This document shows, in pieces, positions 43,054-51,340 of a DNA stretch of 64,000 bases (its first letter is position 1; each line of letters starts with the position of its first letter). Where the stretch lies: the NCBI RefSeq assembly GCF_001424755.1, contig NZ_LMRF01000001.1, forward strand, positions 1 to 64,000, given 5' to 3'. A program made the position numbers and the translations under genes. The stretch comes from Marmoricola sp. Leaf446 (lineage in GTDB: Bacteria; Actinomycetota; Actinomycetes; Propionibacteriales; Nocardioidaceae). The notes under the pieces were generated by a model. The model was given only the letters and a program-made list of their open reading frames with translations. It had not been told where the DNA came from and searched no databases.

Positions 43054-45561
43054 ATGACCAGCTCCCAGACCGTGACCGAGCAGCTGCACCACCTCGCTCG
43101 GCCCGAGGGCGGCCTCCGGATCACCGGCGTCACCAAGACGTATCCCGGTGTCGTCGCCGTCAACGACGCCACCTTCGAGTGCCTCGCCGGGGAGGTGCAC
43201 GCCCTCGTCGGAGAGAACGGGTCCGGCAAGTCGACCATGATCAAGGTGGCCGCGGGGCTCGTGGCACAGGATTCGGGGCTCGTCCAGATCGGTGGCCAGA
43301 CCCTCACCAAGAGCGACCCCCGCCTGGCGCGTCGCCTCGGGCTGATGACGGCCTACCAGGACACCTCACTGGTCAACCAGCTCACGGTGGCCGACAACGT
43401 GGAGATGTCCTTCTACTGCCTGGGCGAACCGGCGCCCAAGAACCTCAAGCAGGTGCTGAAGGAGTTCGACCTGCCCTTCGGACCGAAGGACCTGCTGACC
43501 TCGCTCGGTCCCGGCGGACGTCAGATGCTCGAGGTCGTCCGCGCCATGATCCACCGGCCCCAGGTGCTGCTCGTGGACGAGCCGACGGCCGTGCTCGACC
43601 TCAACTCCGCCGACCAGCTCGAAGGCCTGATCTCCAACATCCGTGACGAAGGCTGCGCAGTCGTCTACGTCAGCCACCGGCTCGAGGAGGTACGTCGGCT
43701 CGCCGACCGCCTCACCGTCATCCGTGACGGTGTCATCCAGGGCACCCACGACCGCATGGACTGGGACGTCGAGACGATCGTCGAGCTCATGGTCGGCGCG
43801 CCCATCGACCTCGAGTTCCCCGGAAAGGTGCCCAGCACCGGCGCCGCCCCCGCTCCGCTGTTCGAGGTCGCAGGCCTGATGGGCACGGCGGTCGGCCCCA
43901 TCGACCTCCACGTGGGTGCTGGCGAGATCGTCGGCGTGGCCGGGGCCGAGGGCAACGGCCAGCGCCACCTGCTGCGCGCGATCATCGGTGTGGACCGCAA
44001 GGCCGGCTCGGTCACCCTGGAGGGCAAGCCGGTCGGTGGCGGGCCGGCCGGAGCGTTGAAGTCCGGCATCAGCTTCCAGAGCGGCGACCGGGTGGCAGAG
44101 TCCGTCTTCCCGAGCATGTCCATCGGCGCCAACGGCACCATGCAGCTGGGTCCTGCGCTCGGCCCGGCAGGCACGATCCAGACGAAGAAGCTGAAGGACA
44201 AGTTCGGTGCCGCCGTCCGCAAGCTCGGCATCGTCAGCGCCTCGGCCTACCAGCCCATCAGCGCGTTGTCGGGCGGCAACCAGCAGAAGGTGGTCCTGTC
44301 CCGCGCCTCGATGCGTCGACCCAAGCTGCTGGTGATCGACGAGCCGACCCAAGGCGTGGACGCCAAGGCACGGCTGGACATCTACCAGCTGGTCTCGGAG
44401 ACGGCGCAGAGCGGGGTCGGGGTCCTGGTCAACTCCTCGGACTCCTTCGAGCTCGCCGGGCTGTGCGACCGCGTCTACGTGATGTCGGAGGGGACGGTCA
44501 TCGACGAGGTGACCGGTTCGTTCACGGAGTCCGACATCGTCCGACGTTTCGTGAGCACGACGGGCAAGCGCGACGAGATCGTCGACGAGGGGGCGCGCAA
44601 GGCGCGCCGCCTGGCGACCACCCTCGCCTCCCCGCGTGTCCCGGTGGTCGTCCTCCTGCTCCTCATGCTTCTGCTGGGCGGCTACGCGGCCAGCCGCTCC
44701 CCGCTGTTCCTGCAGGGCTTCAACCTGAACAACCTGTTCCTCTCCGCACTGCCGCTGCTGTGGGTGGTGATCGGACAGCAGTTCGCGCTGCTCGTGGGCG
44801 AGCTCGACATCTCCATCGGCGCCTCCATGACGTTGTCCGTCGTCCTGGCCTCCTTCGTCCTCGCTGAAGCAGGGGTGGGATCGATAGCCCTCGGCGCGGC
44901 CATCATCCTCGGGGTCGCGCTCGTGGTCGGCTTGTTCAACGCGTTCGTGACCCAGATCCTCGGCGTGACGCCACTCGTGGCGACGATCGGGACGCTCGGG
45001 ATCGTGTCCGGCATCTGCGTCCTGCTGCGGCCCGAGCCCTCGGGAAGCATCGACGTCAACCTGGGCCTGGCGCTGTCGCAGGGCATCGCCTACGTGCCCA
45101 TCGGCTTCATCGTCGCCATCGCGGTCGCGGCGGCCATGGACTTCTGGCTGTTCCGCACCGGCGGTGGTCTGGCCACACGAGCAGTCGGGCTGGAGAGCAA
45201 GGCCAGCGAGCGCGTGGGGGTGCGCGTACGGACCATCAAGATGGCCGGCTACGTGCTGGCCGCGATCGGGGCCGCAATCGGAGGCGTGTTCCTCGCCGTC
45301 CAGGTCGGGGTGGGCAGCAACGACGTGGCGCTCTCGCTCGCGCTCCCGGCCTTCACCGCGTGCTTCCTGGGCGGTGCCAGCCTCACGGGTGGCAGGGGAA
45401 CCTTCATCGGGGCCGCGCTCGGTGCCTTGTTCCTGACCCTCATCGGCAACACCGCACAGCTGATCAACCTGTCGTACGCGTGGACGCAGGTCGTCTACGG
45501 ACTCATCCTGCTGATCGCGGTGACGGTCTACTCCGTCGCTGCACGCCGCGCCGTCGCCTGA
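43054..45561 (+). CDS. ABC importer ATPase-ATPase-permease fusion (RbsA-RbsC type)
   Basis: 835 residues, three modules normally encoded by two genes. ATPase domain 1 (about 25-260): Walker A GENGSGKST, Walker B LLVDEPTAVLD, weak signature LGPGGRQM. ATPase domain 2 (about 275-515): degenerate Walker A GAEGNGQRH, signature LSGGNQQKV, Walker B LVIDEPTQGVD. The last 300 residues are an RbsC-like permease (VVIGQQFALLVGELDISIGASMT, RAVGLESKASERVGVRV). ATG at 43054 after CGGAAGGA. Together with the separate permease and binding protein this completes one importer. The fusion is continuous, with no stop or frameshift. Confidence 0.9.
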   Translation: MTSSQTVTEQLHHLARPEGGLRITGVTKTYPGVVAVNDATFECLAGEVHALVGENGSGKSTMIKVAAGLVAQDSGLVQIGGQTLTKSDPRLARRLGLMTAYQDTSLVNQLTVADNVEMSFYCLGEPAPKNLKQVLKEFDLPFGPKDLLTSLGPGGRQMLEVVRAMIHRPQVLLVDEPTAVLDLNSADQLEGLISNIRDEGCAVVYVSHRLEEVRRLADRLTVIRDGVIQGTHDRMDWDVETIVELMVGAPIDLEFPGKVPSTGAAPAPLFEVAGLMGTAVGPIDLHVGAGEIVGVAGAEGNGQRHLLRAIIGVDRKAGSVTLEGKPVGGGPAGALKSGISFQSGDRVAESVFPSMSIGANGTMQLGPALGPAGTIQTKKLKDKFGAAVRKLGIVSASAYQPISALSGGNQQKVVLSRASMRRPKLLVIDEPTQGVDAKARLDIYQLVSETAQSGVGVLVNSSDSFELAGLCDRVYVMSEGTVIDEVTGSFTESDIVRRFVSTTGKRDEIVDEGARKARRLATTLASPRVPVVVLLLLMLLLGGYAASRSPLFLQGFNLNNLFLSALPLLWVVIGQQFALLVGELDISIGASMTLSVVLASFVLAEAGVGSIALGAAIILGVALVVGLFNAFVTQILGVTPLVATIGTLGIVSGICVLLRPEPSGSIDVNLGLALSQGIAYVPIGFIVAIAVAAAMDFWLFRTGGGLATRAVGLESKASERVGVRVRTIKMAGYVLAAIGAAIGGVFLAVQVGVGSNDVALSLALPAFTACFLGGASLTGGRGTFIGAALGALFLTLIGNTAQLINLSYAWTQVVYGLILLIAVTVYSVAARRAVA

Positions 45562-45635
45562 GGGCGGCGACCGGACGTCCACCCCGTCGGAGCGGCATGC
45601 TCCCACCACACAGTCACCCGAGACAGGAGAGTCAG

Positions 45636-46187
45636 ATGGCAGGCAAGTACGACGACGTGAGGGTCCGCCGCGTGGTGGCCGGGCTCGCGGAGAACGGTAG
45701 GTCAACCATCGTCAGCGACGGGTTCACCGAGACCCGCCTCGTCACCGACGCCTTCGTCCTCAACCAGATCTGGCAGGTCCCCAACTGCCCCCCGAACGTC
45801 GACGACGAGAACACCCTGGGCTCGGAAGCGGTCATCCCACCTCCTCCGAACGGGTTCACCCACGTGCTGGCGACGTTCCCCCCGGACAGCTCGTGGGCGT
45901 ACGGATCCGGTGGCTACGAGGCGTCCATGGCGGCAGCGGGAGCCGCGGACGGGTACGTCGAGGACGGGACCGACCCGGGCATGCACCAGACCGACAGCGT
46001 CGACATCATCACGATCGTCTCCGGCGAGTGCGTGGTCATCCTGGAGGAGGCCGAGACGGTGCTGCGCGCCGGGGACACGTTCATCCAGCGAGGGACCAAG
46101 CACGCCTGGCGTGTGAGCGGCGACGAGCCGTGCGTCCACTCGACCCTCATGGTGGGCGCCCGACGCGCCACCGCACCAGGCAGCTGA
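45636..46187 (+). CDS. cupin-domain protein
   Basis: 183 residues. The cupin strand pair is MHQTDSVDIITIVSGECVVILE followed by LRAGDTFIQRGTKHAWRV; His residues in MHQ and TKHAW and the acidic neighbour could hold a metal, though the set differs from the classical three-His-Glu site. Cupins in such loci are isomerases, dioxygenases or binding proteins. ATG with GACAGGAGAG upstream. It sits between importer and dehydrogenases. The N-terminal 90 residues have no clear match. Reaction not deducible. Confidence 0.78.
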   Translation: MAGKYDDVRVRRVVAGLAENGRSTIVSDGFTETRLVTDAFVLNQIWQVPNCPPNVDDENTLGSEAVIPPPPNGFTHVLATFPPDSSWAYGSGGYEASMAAAGAADGYVEDGTDPGMHQTDSVDIITIVSGECVVILEEAETVLRAGDTFIQRGTKHAWRVSGDEPCVHSTLMVGARRATAPGS

Positions 46188-46234
46188 GCCCACGACATGG
46201 CAGCACGAGCATCGGGTCGAAGGACGGTGGATCG

Positions 46235-47266
46235 ATGAAGGCGGCAGTCTTCCTCGGCGACAAGCAGGTCGCGCTCACCGACGTGGAGGAACCCCGACCC
46301 GGGCCGGGTGAGGTGGTCGTGCAGGTCTGCTCCTCTGGCATGTGCGGGAGCGACCTGAAGTACTACCGCGGCCCCGGCAACGACACCTACGCCTCGGGCA
46401 CCATCACCGCAGGCCACGAGCCCGCCGGTGTGGTGCACGCCGTCGGACCGGGTGTCCCGGACAGTGCCGCGGTCGTGGGCGACCGCGTCATGGTGCACCA
46501 CTACATCGGGTGCGGCTCGTGCGCACAGTGCCGGTCGGGATGGACGCAGATGTGCACCCGGCAACCGGTGGTCGTGCTCGGCATGAACGGCAACGGATCC
46601 CACGCCCCCTACCTCACGGTGCCGGCGGCCACGCTGGTCAAGCTCGACGATCGCCTCAGCTTCGACGCGGGAGCAGCGATCGGGTGCGGCACCGGCACCG
46701 CCTGGGGCGGTCTACGTCGCCTCGGCGACCTCGGAGGTGCCACGGTGGCGATCTTCGGGCAGGGTCCGGTCGGCCTGTCGGGCACCATGCTCGCCGTGGC
46801 GCTCGGCGCGCGGGTGATCGCCGTCGACATGGCCCCCAGCCGGCTGGCGCAGGCGCGCGCCCTCGGAGCCACGGCGGTCGTCGACCCGTGCCAGGACGAC
46901 CCCGTCGCGGCCATCCGCGACCTCACCGGTGGGCGGGGGGCGCACGCCGTGCTCGAGTCCTCGGGATCGTCTGCCGCTGCCTCGGCCGGTCTGCGCGCCC
47001 TGGGCCCCTGGGGGAGGTTCTGCGTCGTCGGCCTCGGGGGCGAGGTGCGCTTCGACGTCCTGGAGTTCCACCGATCCCAGATGACGGCGATGACCTCGTG
47101 GTCGATGTCTCTTGTCGGTCAGGAGGAGTGCGCCGCGTTCGTCGCGGAGAACGCCGTGCCGGTCGACGACCTCTTCACCCACCGTTGGTCCCTGGACGAG
47201 GTCGTGGAGGCCTACGAGCTCTTCGACCGACAGGACGCTGGCAAGGGCGTCATCCAGTTCACGTGA
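46235..47266 (+). CDS. zinc-dependent alcohol/polyol dehydrogenase
   Basis: 343 residues, medium-chain dehydrogenase. Catalytic zinc: Cys in SSGMCGSD, His-Glu in GHEPAG. Structural zinc: all four cysteines in CGSCAQCRSGWTQMC. The GQGPVGLSGTML loop binds NAD(P), with acidic DMAPS after strand 2 favouring NAD. It resembles threonine/sorbitol dehydrogenase-like enzymes that act on secondary alcohols. ATG at 46235; AGGACGG lies upstream. Part of the importer operon, so likely oxidises the imported compound. Confidence 0.88.
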   Translation: MKAAVFLGDKQVALTDVEEPRPGPGEVVVQVCSSGMCGSDLKYYRGPGNDTYASGTITAGHEPAGVVHAVGPGVPDSAAVVGDRVMVHHYIGCGSCAQCRSGWTQMCTRQPVVVLGMNGNGSHAPYLTVPAATLVKLDDRLSFDAGAAIGCGTGTAWGGLRRLGDLGGATVAIFGQGPVGLSGTMLAVALGARVIAVDMAPSRLAQARALGATAVVDPCQDDPVAAIRDLTGGRGAHAVLESSGSSAAASAGLRALGPWGRFCVVGLGGEVRFDVLEFHRSQMTAMTSWSMSLVGQEECAAFVAENAVPVDDLFTHRWSLDEVVEAYELFDRQDAGKGVIQFT

Positions 47267-47307
47267 CGCGTCGGCGTCACGCCACACCACCCACCAGGAG
47301 CACACAC

Positions 47308-48195
47308 ATGTCAGAGGCAGTCGGTTTCATCGGGGTCGGGGCCATGGGCTCGGCGATCGCGAGCAGGCTCGTGGACAACTACGAGCTGCACGTCAACGAC
47401 CGCAACCCCGCGGTGGCCGACAAGCTGGTCGAGCGGGGCGCCACCTTCTCGTCCTTGACGGACATCGCTTCCCGCTGCTCCTACGTGTTCCTGTCGCTGC
47501 CGCGCCCCACCGACGTCGCCGACCTGCTCCAGGGTCAGGACGGCCTGGCGCAGCAGCTCAAGCCCGGGTCCGTCATCATCGACACGACGACGGGCACCCC
47601 CACGAGCGACCAGGCACTGCTCGCGCTGTTGAATCCCCTGGGTGTCGACTACGTCGACGCGCCCATCGGAGGGGGCGTCCGTCGCGCGGAGGCCGGCAAC
47701 GCGGCACTGATGATCGGCGCGAGCGACGACGTCTACGCGCGGGTGGAGCCACTGCTGCGCGCCGTCACCGAGGACGTCATCCACGTGGGCCCGGTGGGGT
47801 CTGGTCACGCCGCGAAGCTCGTGAACAACCTGCTCAACAGCTGCAACCGTTTCGCAGCGATGGAGGCGATCCGGCTCGGCGAGGTCGCCGGGATCTCGCG
47901 CGAGATGATCGTCGACGTCATCAACCGAGGTTCGGCGCGCAACTACGCCACCGAGAACACCTACCCGCAGCTGCTCATGGGTGGCACGGCCGAGCAGCCC
48001 TACAAGCTGCAGAACTTCACCCTCCAGCTGTTGGAGAAGGACCTGCGGCTCGCCAACCAGCTCGCCGAGGAGCTGGGCCACGACACCCCGATCGGGCACC
48101 TGGTGCAAGAGTTCGTCGCGCAGGCGGTCGAGCGCTTCGGCCCTGATGCCGACCAGAGCCAGATGATGGCCGAGTGGTACCCGGAGACGCCGTGA
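47308..48195 (+). CDS. 3-hydroxyisobutyrate dehydrogenase-family oxidoreductase
   Basis: 295 residues. Rossmann start GFIGVGAMGSAIASRL, substrate-binding GGGVRRAEAG in DAPIGGG, and the catalytic lysine in GSGHAAKLVNN define the beta-hydroxyacid dehydrogenase family (3-hydroxyisobutyrate, tartronate semialdehyde, glyoxylate reductases). A short C-terminal segment (YKLQNFTLQLLEKDLRLA) matches the family. ATG after ACCAGGAGC. Overlaps the next SDR by GTGA. Probably acts on a 3-hydroxyacid intermediate. Confidence 0.9.
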   Translation: MSEAVGFIGVGAMGSAIASRLVDNYELHVNDRNPAVADKLVERGATFSSLTDIASRCSYVFLSLPRPTDVADLLQGQDGLAQQLKPGSVIIDTTTGTPTSDQALLALLNPLGVDYVDAPIGGGVRRAEAGNAALMIGASDDVYARVEPLLRAVTEDVIHVGPVGSGHAAKLVNNLLNSCNRFAAMEAIRLGEVAGISREMIVDVINRGSARNYATENTYPQLLMGGTAEQPYKLQNFTLQLLEKDLRLANQLAEELGHDTPIGHLVQEFVAQAVERFGPDADQSQMMAEWYPETP

Positions 48196-48968
48196 ACGCC
48201 GGGAACCCGGCCTACGACTTCGGCGGCCAGGTCGCCCTCGTCACGGGCGCCGGCATGGGGATGGGGCTGGCCGCCGCCACGGCGTTCGCCGAGAGCGGGG
48301 CCAAGGTGGTCCTCGGTGACCTCGACGAGCAGGCGCTGGACGAAGCGACCACCACGCTCGGCGACCGCGGGTTCGACGTCGTCGGAGTGCGGTGCGACGT
48401 GTCCGACGAGCACCAGGTCGCCGGGCTCGTCGACACGGCGGTCCAGCGATACGGCCGTCTCGACATGGCCTTCAACAACGCCGGCATCATGGCGCCCGCC
48501 ACGGACGCGGCCGAGGAGTCGCTGGAGCAGTTCGAGCGGATCAACGCCGTCAACCTCCGGGGTGTGTGGGCCAGCGTCAAGCACGAGCTGCGCGTGATGG
48601 GACCCCAGGGATCTGGCGCGATCGTCAACAACTCCTCCCTCGGGGGCCTCGTCGGCAACCCCGGCCGGGCGGCGTACCACGCCTCCAAGCACGGGGTGAT
48701 CGGCCTCACCGGGAGCGTCGCGCTCGAGTACGCCCCGCGCGGGGTGCGGGTCAACGCCGTCTGCCCCGGCACGATCGTCACCCCGATGGTGCAGTCGATG
48801 CTCGACGGGGGAGACCTCGCCGAGGCGGACGCGGTGGCTGCTACCCCGATCGGTCGCATGGGCGGCGCGAGCGAGGTCGCGGCGGCGGTCCTGTGGTTGT
48901 GCAGCCCCGGCGCCAGCTTCGTCGTCGGCGTGGCCCTGCCCGTCGACGGTGGTTACGTCGCTCGCTGA
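48192..48968 (+). CDS. SDR family oxidoreductase
   Basis: 258 residues. TGAGMGMG, NNAG in FNNAGIMAP, catalytic Ser in NNSSLGG and YHASK. An acidic residue after strand 2 (GDLDEQA) suggests NAD. GTG start overlapping the upstream stop (GTGA) is chosen over a slightly earlier in-frame start. Seventh gene of the importer operon. The set of alcohol dehydrogenase, hydroxyacid dehydrogenase and SDR in one operon suggests successive oxidation of several hydroxyl groups. Confidence 0.88.
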   Translation: MNAGNPAYDFGGQVALVTGAGMGMGLAAATAFAESGAKVVLGDLDEQALDEATTTLGDRGFDVVGVRCDVSDEHQVAGLVDTAVQRYGRLDMAFNNAGIMAPATDAAEESLEQFERINAVNLRGVWASVKHELRVMGPQGSGAIVNNSSLGGLVGNPGRAAYHASKHGVIGLTGSVALEYAPRGVRVNAVCPGTIVTPMVQSMLDGGDLAEADAVAATPIGRMGGASEVAAAVLWLCSPGASFVVGVALPVDGGYVAR

Positions 48969-49001
48969 CCTGCAGCGAGCACAGACACGAGGAGGCACTT
49001 G

Positions 49002-49424
49002 ATGGCGAACGTGATCGTGGTGGGCGTGGACGGCACCGACACGTCCCGACATGCGGCACGACGGGCAGCCGAGCTCGCCGTCCGGCTCGGGGCAGACCTG
49101 CACGTCCTGACCGCGGCGGACAAGGCCATGGTCGAGGAGTTCCCGGACCGGCCCGGCGCCAGCCTGCTGACCTCCGGCGAGCTCGCCGAGGCGGTGGCGT
49201 CGGAGGTGGCCGACGAGCTCCGGGCCACGGCGCCGAGCGTCACGAGCTCCCCGCTGCAGGGAAAGCCCGCCACGGCGCTCGTGGACGAGGCGACCCGGCT
49301 GGGTGCGGCGGTCATCGTCGTGGGCAACCGGCGAGTGCAAGGAGTCGGACGCCTCCTCGGCAGCGTGGCGTCGGGTGTCGCGGCGCATGCTCCGTGCGAC
49401 GTCTACATCGTCAAGACGATCTGA
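49002..49424 (+). CDS. universal stress protein (UspA domain)
   Basis: 140 residues, single Usp domain. Start VIVVGVDGTDTSRHAARRA and the ATP-binding G-x2-G-x9-G-S motif region (GNRRVQGVGRLLGSVASGV) identify an ATP-binding Usp. ATG at 49002 after CGAGGAGGC; a TTG directly before it is unlikely. Last gene of the importer operon and converging on the GntR gene. Usp proteins adjust cell physiology under energy stress; here it may respond to growth on the unusual carbon source. Confidence 0.88.
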   Translation: MANVIVVGVDGTDTSRHAARRAAELAVRLGADLHVLTAADKAMVEEFPDRPGASLLTSGELAEAVASEVADELRATAPSVTSSPLQGKPATALVDEATRLGAAVIVVGNRRVQGVGRLLGSVASGVAAHAPCDVYIVKTI

Positions 49425-49463
49425 CCGGCTGTACTGCTCGCCGTGGCCGTCCCGCGTCCCGCG

Positions 49464-50192
49464 CTACCTCGAGTGCGAGTAGCGCAGCACGAAGTCGAGG
49501 TGCTCCCGCATCGCCTCACCGGCGGCATCGGGGTCGCTGTCCTCGATGGCGGCCAGGATGGCGATGTGCTGGCGCACCGTCTTCTGGGCGACCGGCTTGG
49601 TCACCTCGAGGAACTGGGCCGGGTGGGTGGCGCCGTGGACGGCGGCGATGAAGGCCTCGAGGAGCCGGTTGCCCGACGCCCGTCCGATGGTGGTGTGGAA
49701 GCGGAGGTCGTACGTCGGGATCTCGGGATCGTCCAGCGTCGTGCTCTTCTGCGTCTCCACGACCGACCGCATCACCTCGATGTCCTCGTCGGTGCGGTTG
49801 CGCGCCGCCCACTGTGCAGCAGGGATCTCCAGCACACGCCGCACCTCGGTGATCTCGTCGATGGTGAGCGCCCCGATGCGCACGATCGTGTCCATGGACT
49901 CGCTGAGCATCTGGCTCAGCGAGTCGGGCGTGACGGTGTTGACGAAGCTGCCGCCCGCGACGCCGGGGATCTTGCGGATCAGGCCCGAGCTGACCAGCGC
50001 ACCGAGCGCCTCGCGGACCGTCGGTCGGCTGACACCGAACTGGGCGGCGAGCTCGGTCTCGGCGGGGAGCTTGTCGCCCTGCGCGAAGTGGCCGTCGAGG
50101 ATGGCCTCGCGCAGCTGCGACTCCACCTGGTCTCGAGGCCGCGTGACCTGACGGGCTTGGAAGCGCTTGTCCTCGGTGCCGGTGGTGGCCAT
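49464..50192 (-). CDS. GntR-family regulator (FCD/FadR subgroup)
   Basis: 242 residues. Winged helix at about residues 15-75: QLREAILDGHFAQGDKLPAETELAAQFGVSRPTVREALGALVSSGLI. The C-terminal FCD domain has the metal-ligand pattern typical of organic-acid sensors (EVRRVLEIPAAQWAA, DLRFHTTIGRASGN, RQHIAILAAIEDSD, with the His/Asp set). ATG at 50192, preceded by GAGGAGAC. A TTGTCCTACA box lies over its -10 region and closely similar boxes lie in the cluster promoters, so it is the likely repressor of the locus, released by a carboxylate intermediate. Confidence 0.92.
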   Translation of the reverse strand: MATTGTEDKRFQARQVTRPRDQVESQLREAILDGHFAQGDKLPAETELAAQFGVSRPTVREALGALVSSGLIRKIPGVAGGSFVNTVTPDSLSQMLSESMDTIVRIGALTIDEITEVRRVLEIPAAQWAARNRTDEDIEVMRSVVETQKSTTLDDPEIPTYDLRFHTTIGRASGNRLLEAFIAAVHGATHPAQFLEVTKPVAQKTVRQHIAILAAIEDSDPDAAGEAMREHLDFVLRYSHSR

Positions 50193-50268
50193 GGTCGTGT
50201 CTCCTCGGGTGGCAGAACTACGCCGCATCACCGGCTGCGGGCCGGTAGCAAAGTGCGACGCTCCCATA

Positions 50269-50278
50269 TTGTCCTACA
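50269..50278. promoter_or_regulatory. candidate autoregulatory box of gntR
   Basis: TTGTCCTACA fits the TnGTnnnACnA consensus of FCD-type GntR operators and overlaps a possible -10 (CAATAT on the minus strand) of the gntR gene. A TGACA follows after two bases. It also lies in the 5' region of the divergent lyase gene. Confidence 0.5.
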
Positions 50279-50356
50279 GATGACACGATGGTGTGAGCCG
50301 CCCCGACGGCGAGAGCGGCGGTGTCCGGTGCTCGCCGGTCGACCCAGGACAGCGTC

Positions 50357-51196
50357 GTGAGTGCCGACGAGCCGCGCGCGGCGATCGAGACCGCACGCAG
50401 CTTCTTGTTCGTGCCGGGCAACCGGCCCGACCGCTTCGCCAAGGCGGAATCGGCCGGTCCGGATCTCGTCATCCTCGACCTCGAGGACGCCGTCGCCCCG
50501 GCGGAGAAGGAACGCGCGCTGCACGAGGTCGTCCCGTGGGCCGCGGCCCACGGTCGCTGCATGGTGCGGGTGAACGGGCTCTCGACCCCCTGGGGCCGTT
50601 CCGAGCTGGAAGCGTTGCGCGGCGCAGGCGTCCCGATCATGCTGCCGAAGTCCGATCGCGTGGCTGACCTGCTCGAAGCCGCGGAGCTGTCCGGCGGCGC
50701 GCCGCTCCTTGCGCTCGTCGAGACACCGCGCGGTGTCCAGGCCGCGTCCGCTCTGGCTGACAGTGGCATGGTGGCGCGACTGGCCCTCGGCAACGTGGAC
50801 CTCGCGGCCTCGCTCGGGGTGGACCCTGCGTCGCGGGCCGCCCTCGCAGCCGCGCGCAGCGCGTTGGTCGCGGCCAGCGCCGCGGCCTCGCTGCCGGGTC
50901 CGGTCGACGGCGTCACCACGGCGCTCGACGACCCAGACCGGCTCGTCGACGACCTCGACCACGCCAAGGAGATGGGCCTCACCGGGCGGCTGTGCATCCA
51001 CCCGCGCCAGGTCGGGCCCACCAACACGGCGATGAGTCCGTCGCCCGCGGAGCTGGCCTGGGCGCAGGGCGTGCTGGACGCCGAAGGGGGTGGCGGGGTG
51101 GTGGTCCTGGACGGGGCGATGCTCGACGCCCCCGTGTTCGACCGCGCGCGACGTCTCGTCGCGCGGTCGCGAGCATCGCGCATCGACAACATTTGA
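50357..51196 (+). CDS. HpcH/HpaI aldolase family, CitE-like lyase
   Basis: 279 residues. The TIM-barrel begins RSFLFVPGNRPDRFAKA; LVILDLEDAV holds the Mg-binding residues, LVETPRGV the catalytic glutamate, LALGNVDLAASLG a metal ligand and CIHPRQV the conserved final strand. This is the citrate-lyase-beta/malyl-CoA-lyase-like group, which cleaves 3-hydroxyacyl-CoA into an acyl-CoA and an oxo acid. GTG at 50357 is preferred; a GTG 12 codons earlier lacks a ribosome binding site. Its end overlaps the -35 of the next promoter. Confidence 0.85.
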   Translation: MSADEPRAAIETARSFLFVPGNRPDRFAKAESAGPDLVILDLEDAVAPAEKERALHEVVPWAAAHGRCMVRVNGLSTPWGRSELEALRGAGVPIMLPKSDRVADLLEAAELSGGAPLLALVETPRGVQAASALADSGMVARLALGNVDLAASLGVDPASRAALAAARSALVAASAAASLPGPVDGVTTALDDPDRLVDDLDHAKEMGLTGRLCIHPRQVGPTNTAMSPSPAELAWAQGVLDAEGGGGVVVLDGAMLDAPVFDRARRLVARSRASRIDNI

Positions 51197-51221
51197 CTAA
51201 CGCGTAGTTGTCAGACATATT
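51193..51221 (+). promoter_or_regulatory. promoter with GntR box upstream of the second aldehyde dehydrogenase
   Basis: -35 TTGACT (51193-51198), 17-base spacer, -10 CATATT (51216-51221). The palindrome TGTCAGACA (51209-51217) overlaps the end of the spacer and the -10 box, the classical place for a repressor. The block TAGTTGTCAGACATATTAC recurs exactly at 52821-52839. Confidence 0.72.
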
Positions 51222-51340
51222 ACAAGGAACCGGCGCGTCAGCGCAGCCCGGGTGTCCCAGGTCCGGCACGGCAGGCCGTGCATCGGCAGCAGCGGGAGGG
51301 CGAGCTCGACGCCGAGCCCGACCGACCTGGAGGAACACCT

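Noticed and set aside
50321-50356. Upstream GTG start for the CitE-like lyase
   Set aside because: The 12 extra codons lack a ribosome binding site and family members begin near the GTG at 50357.
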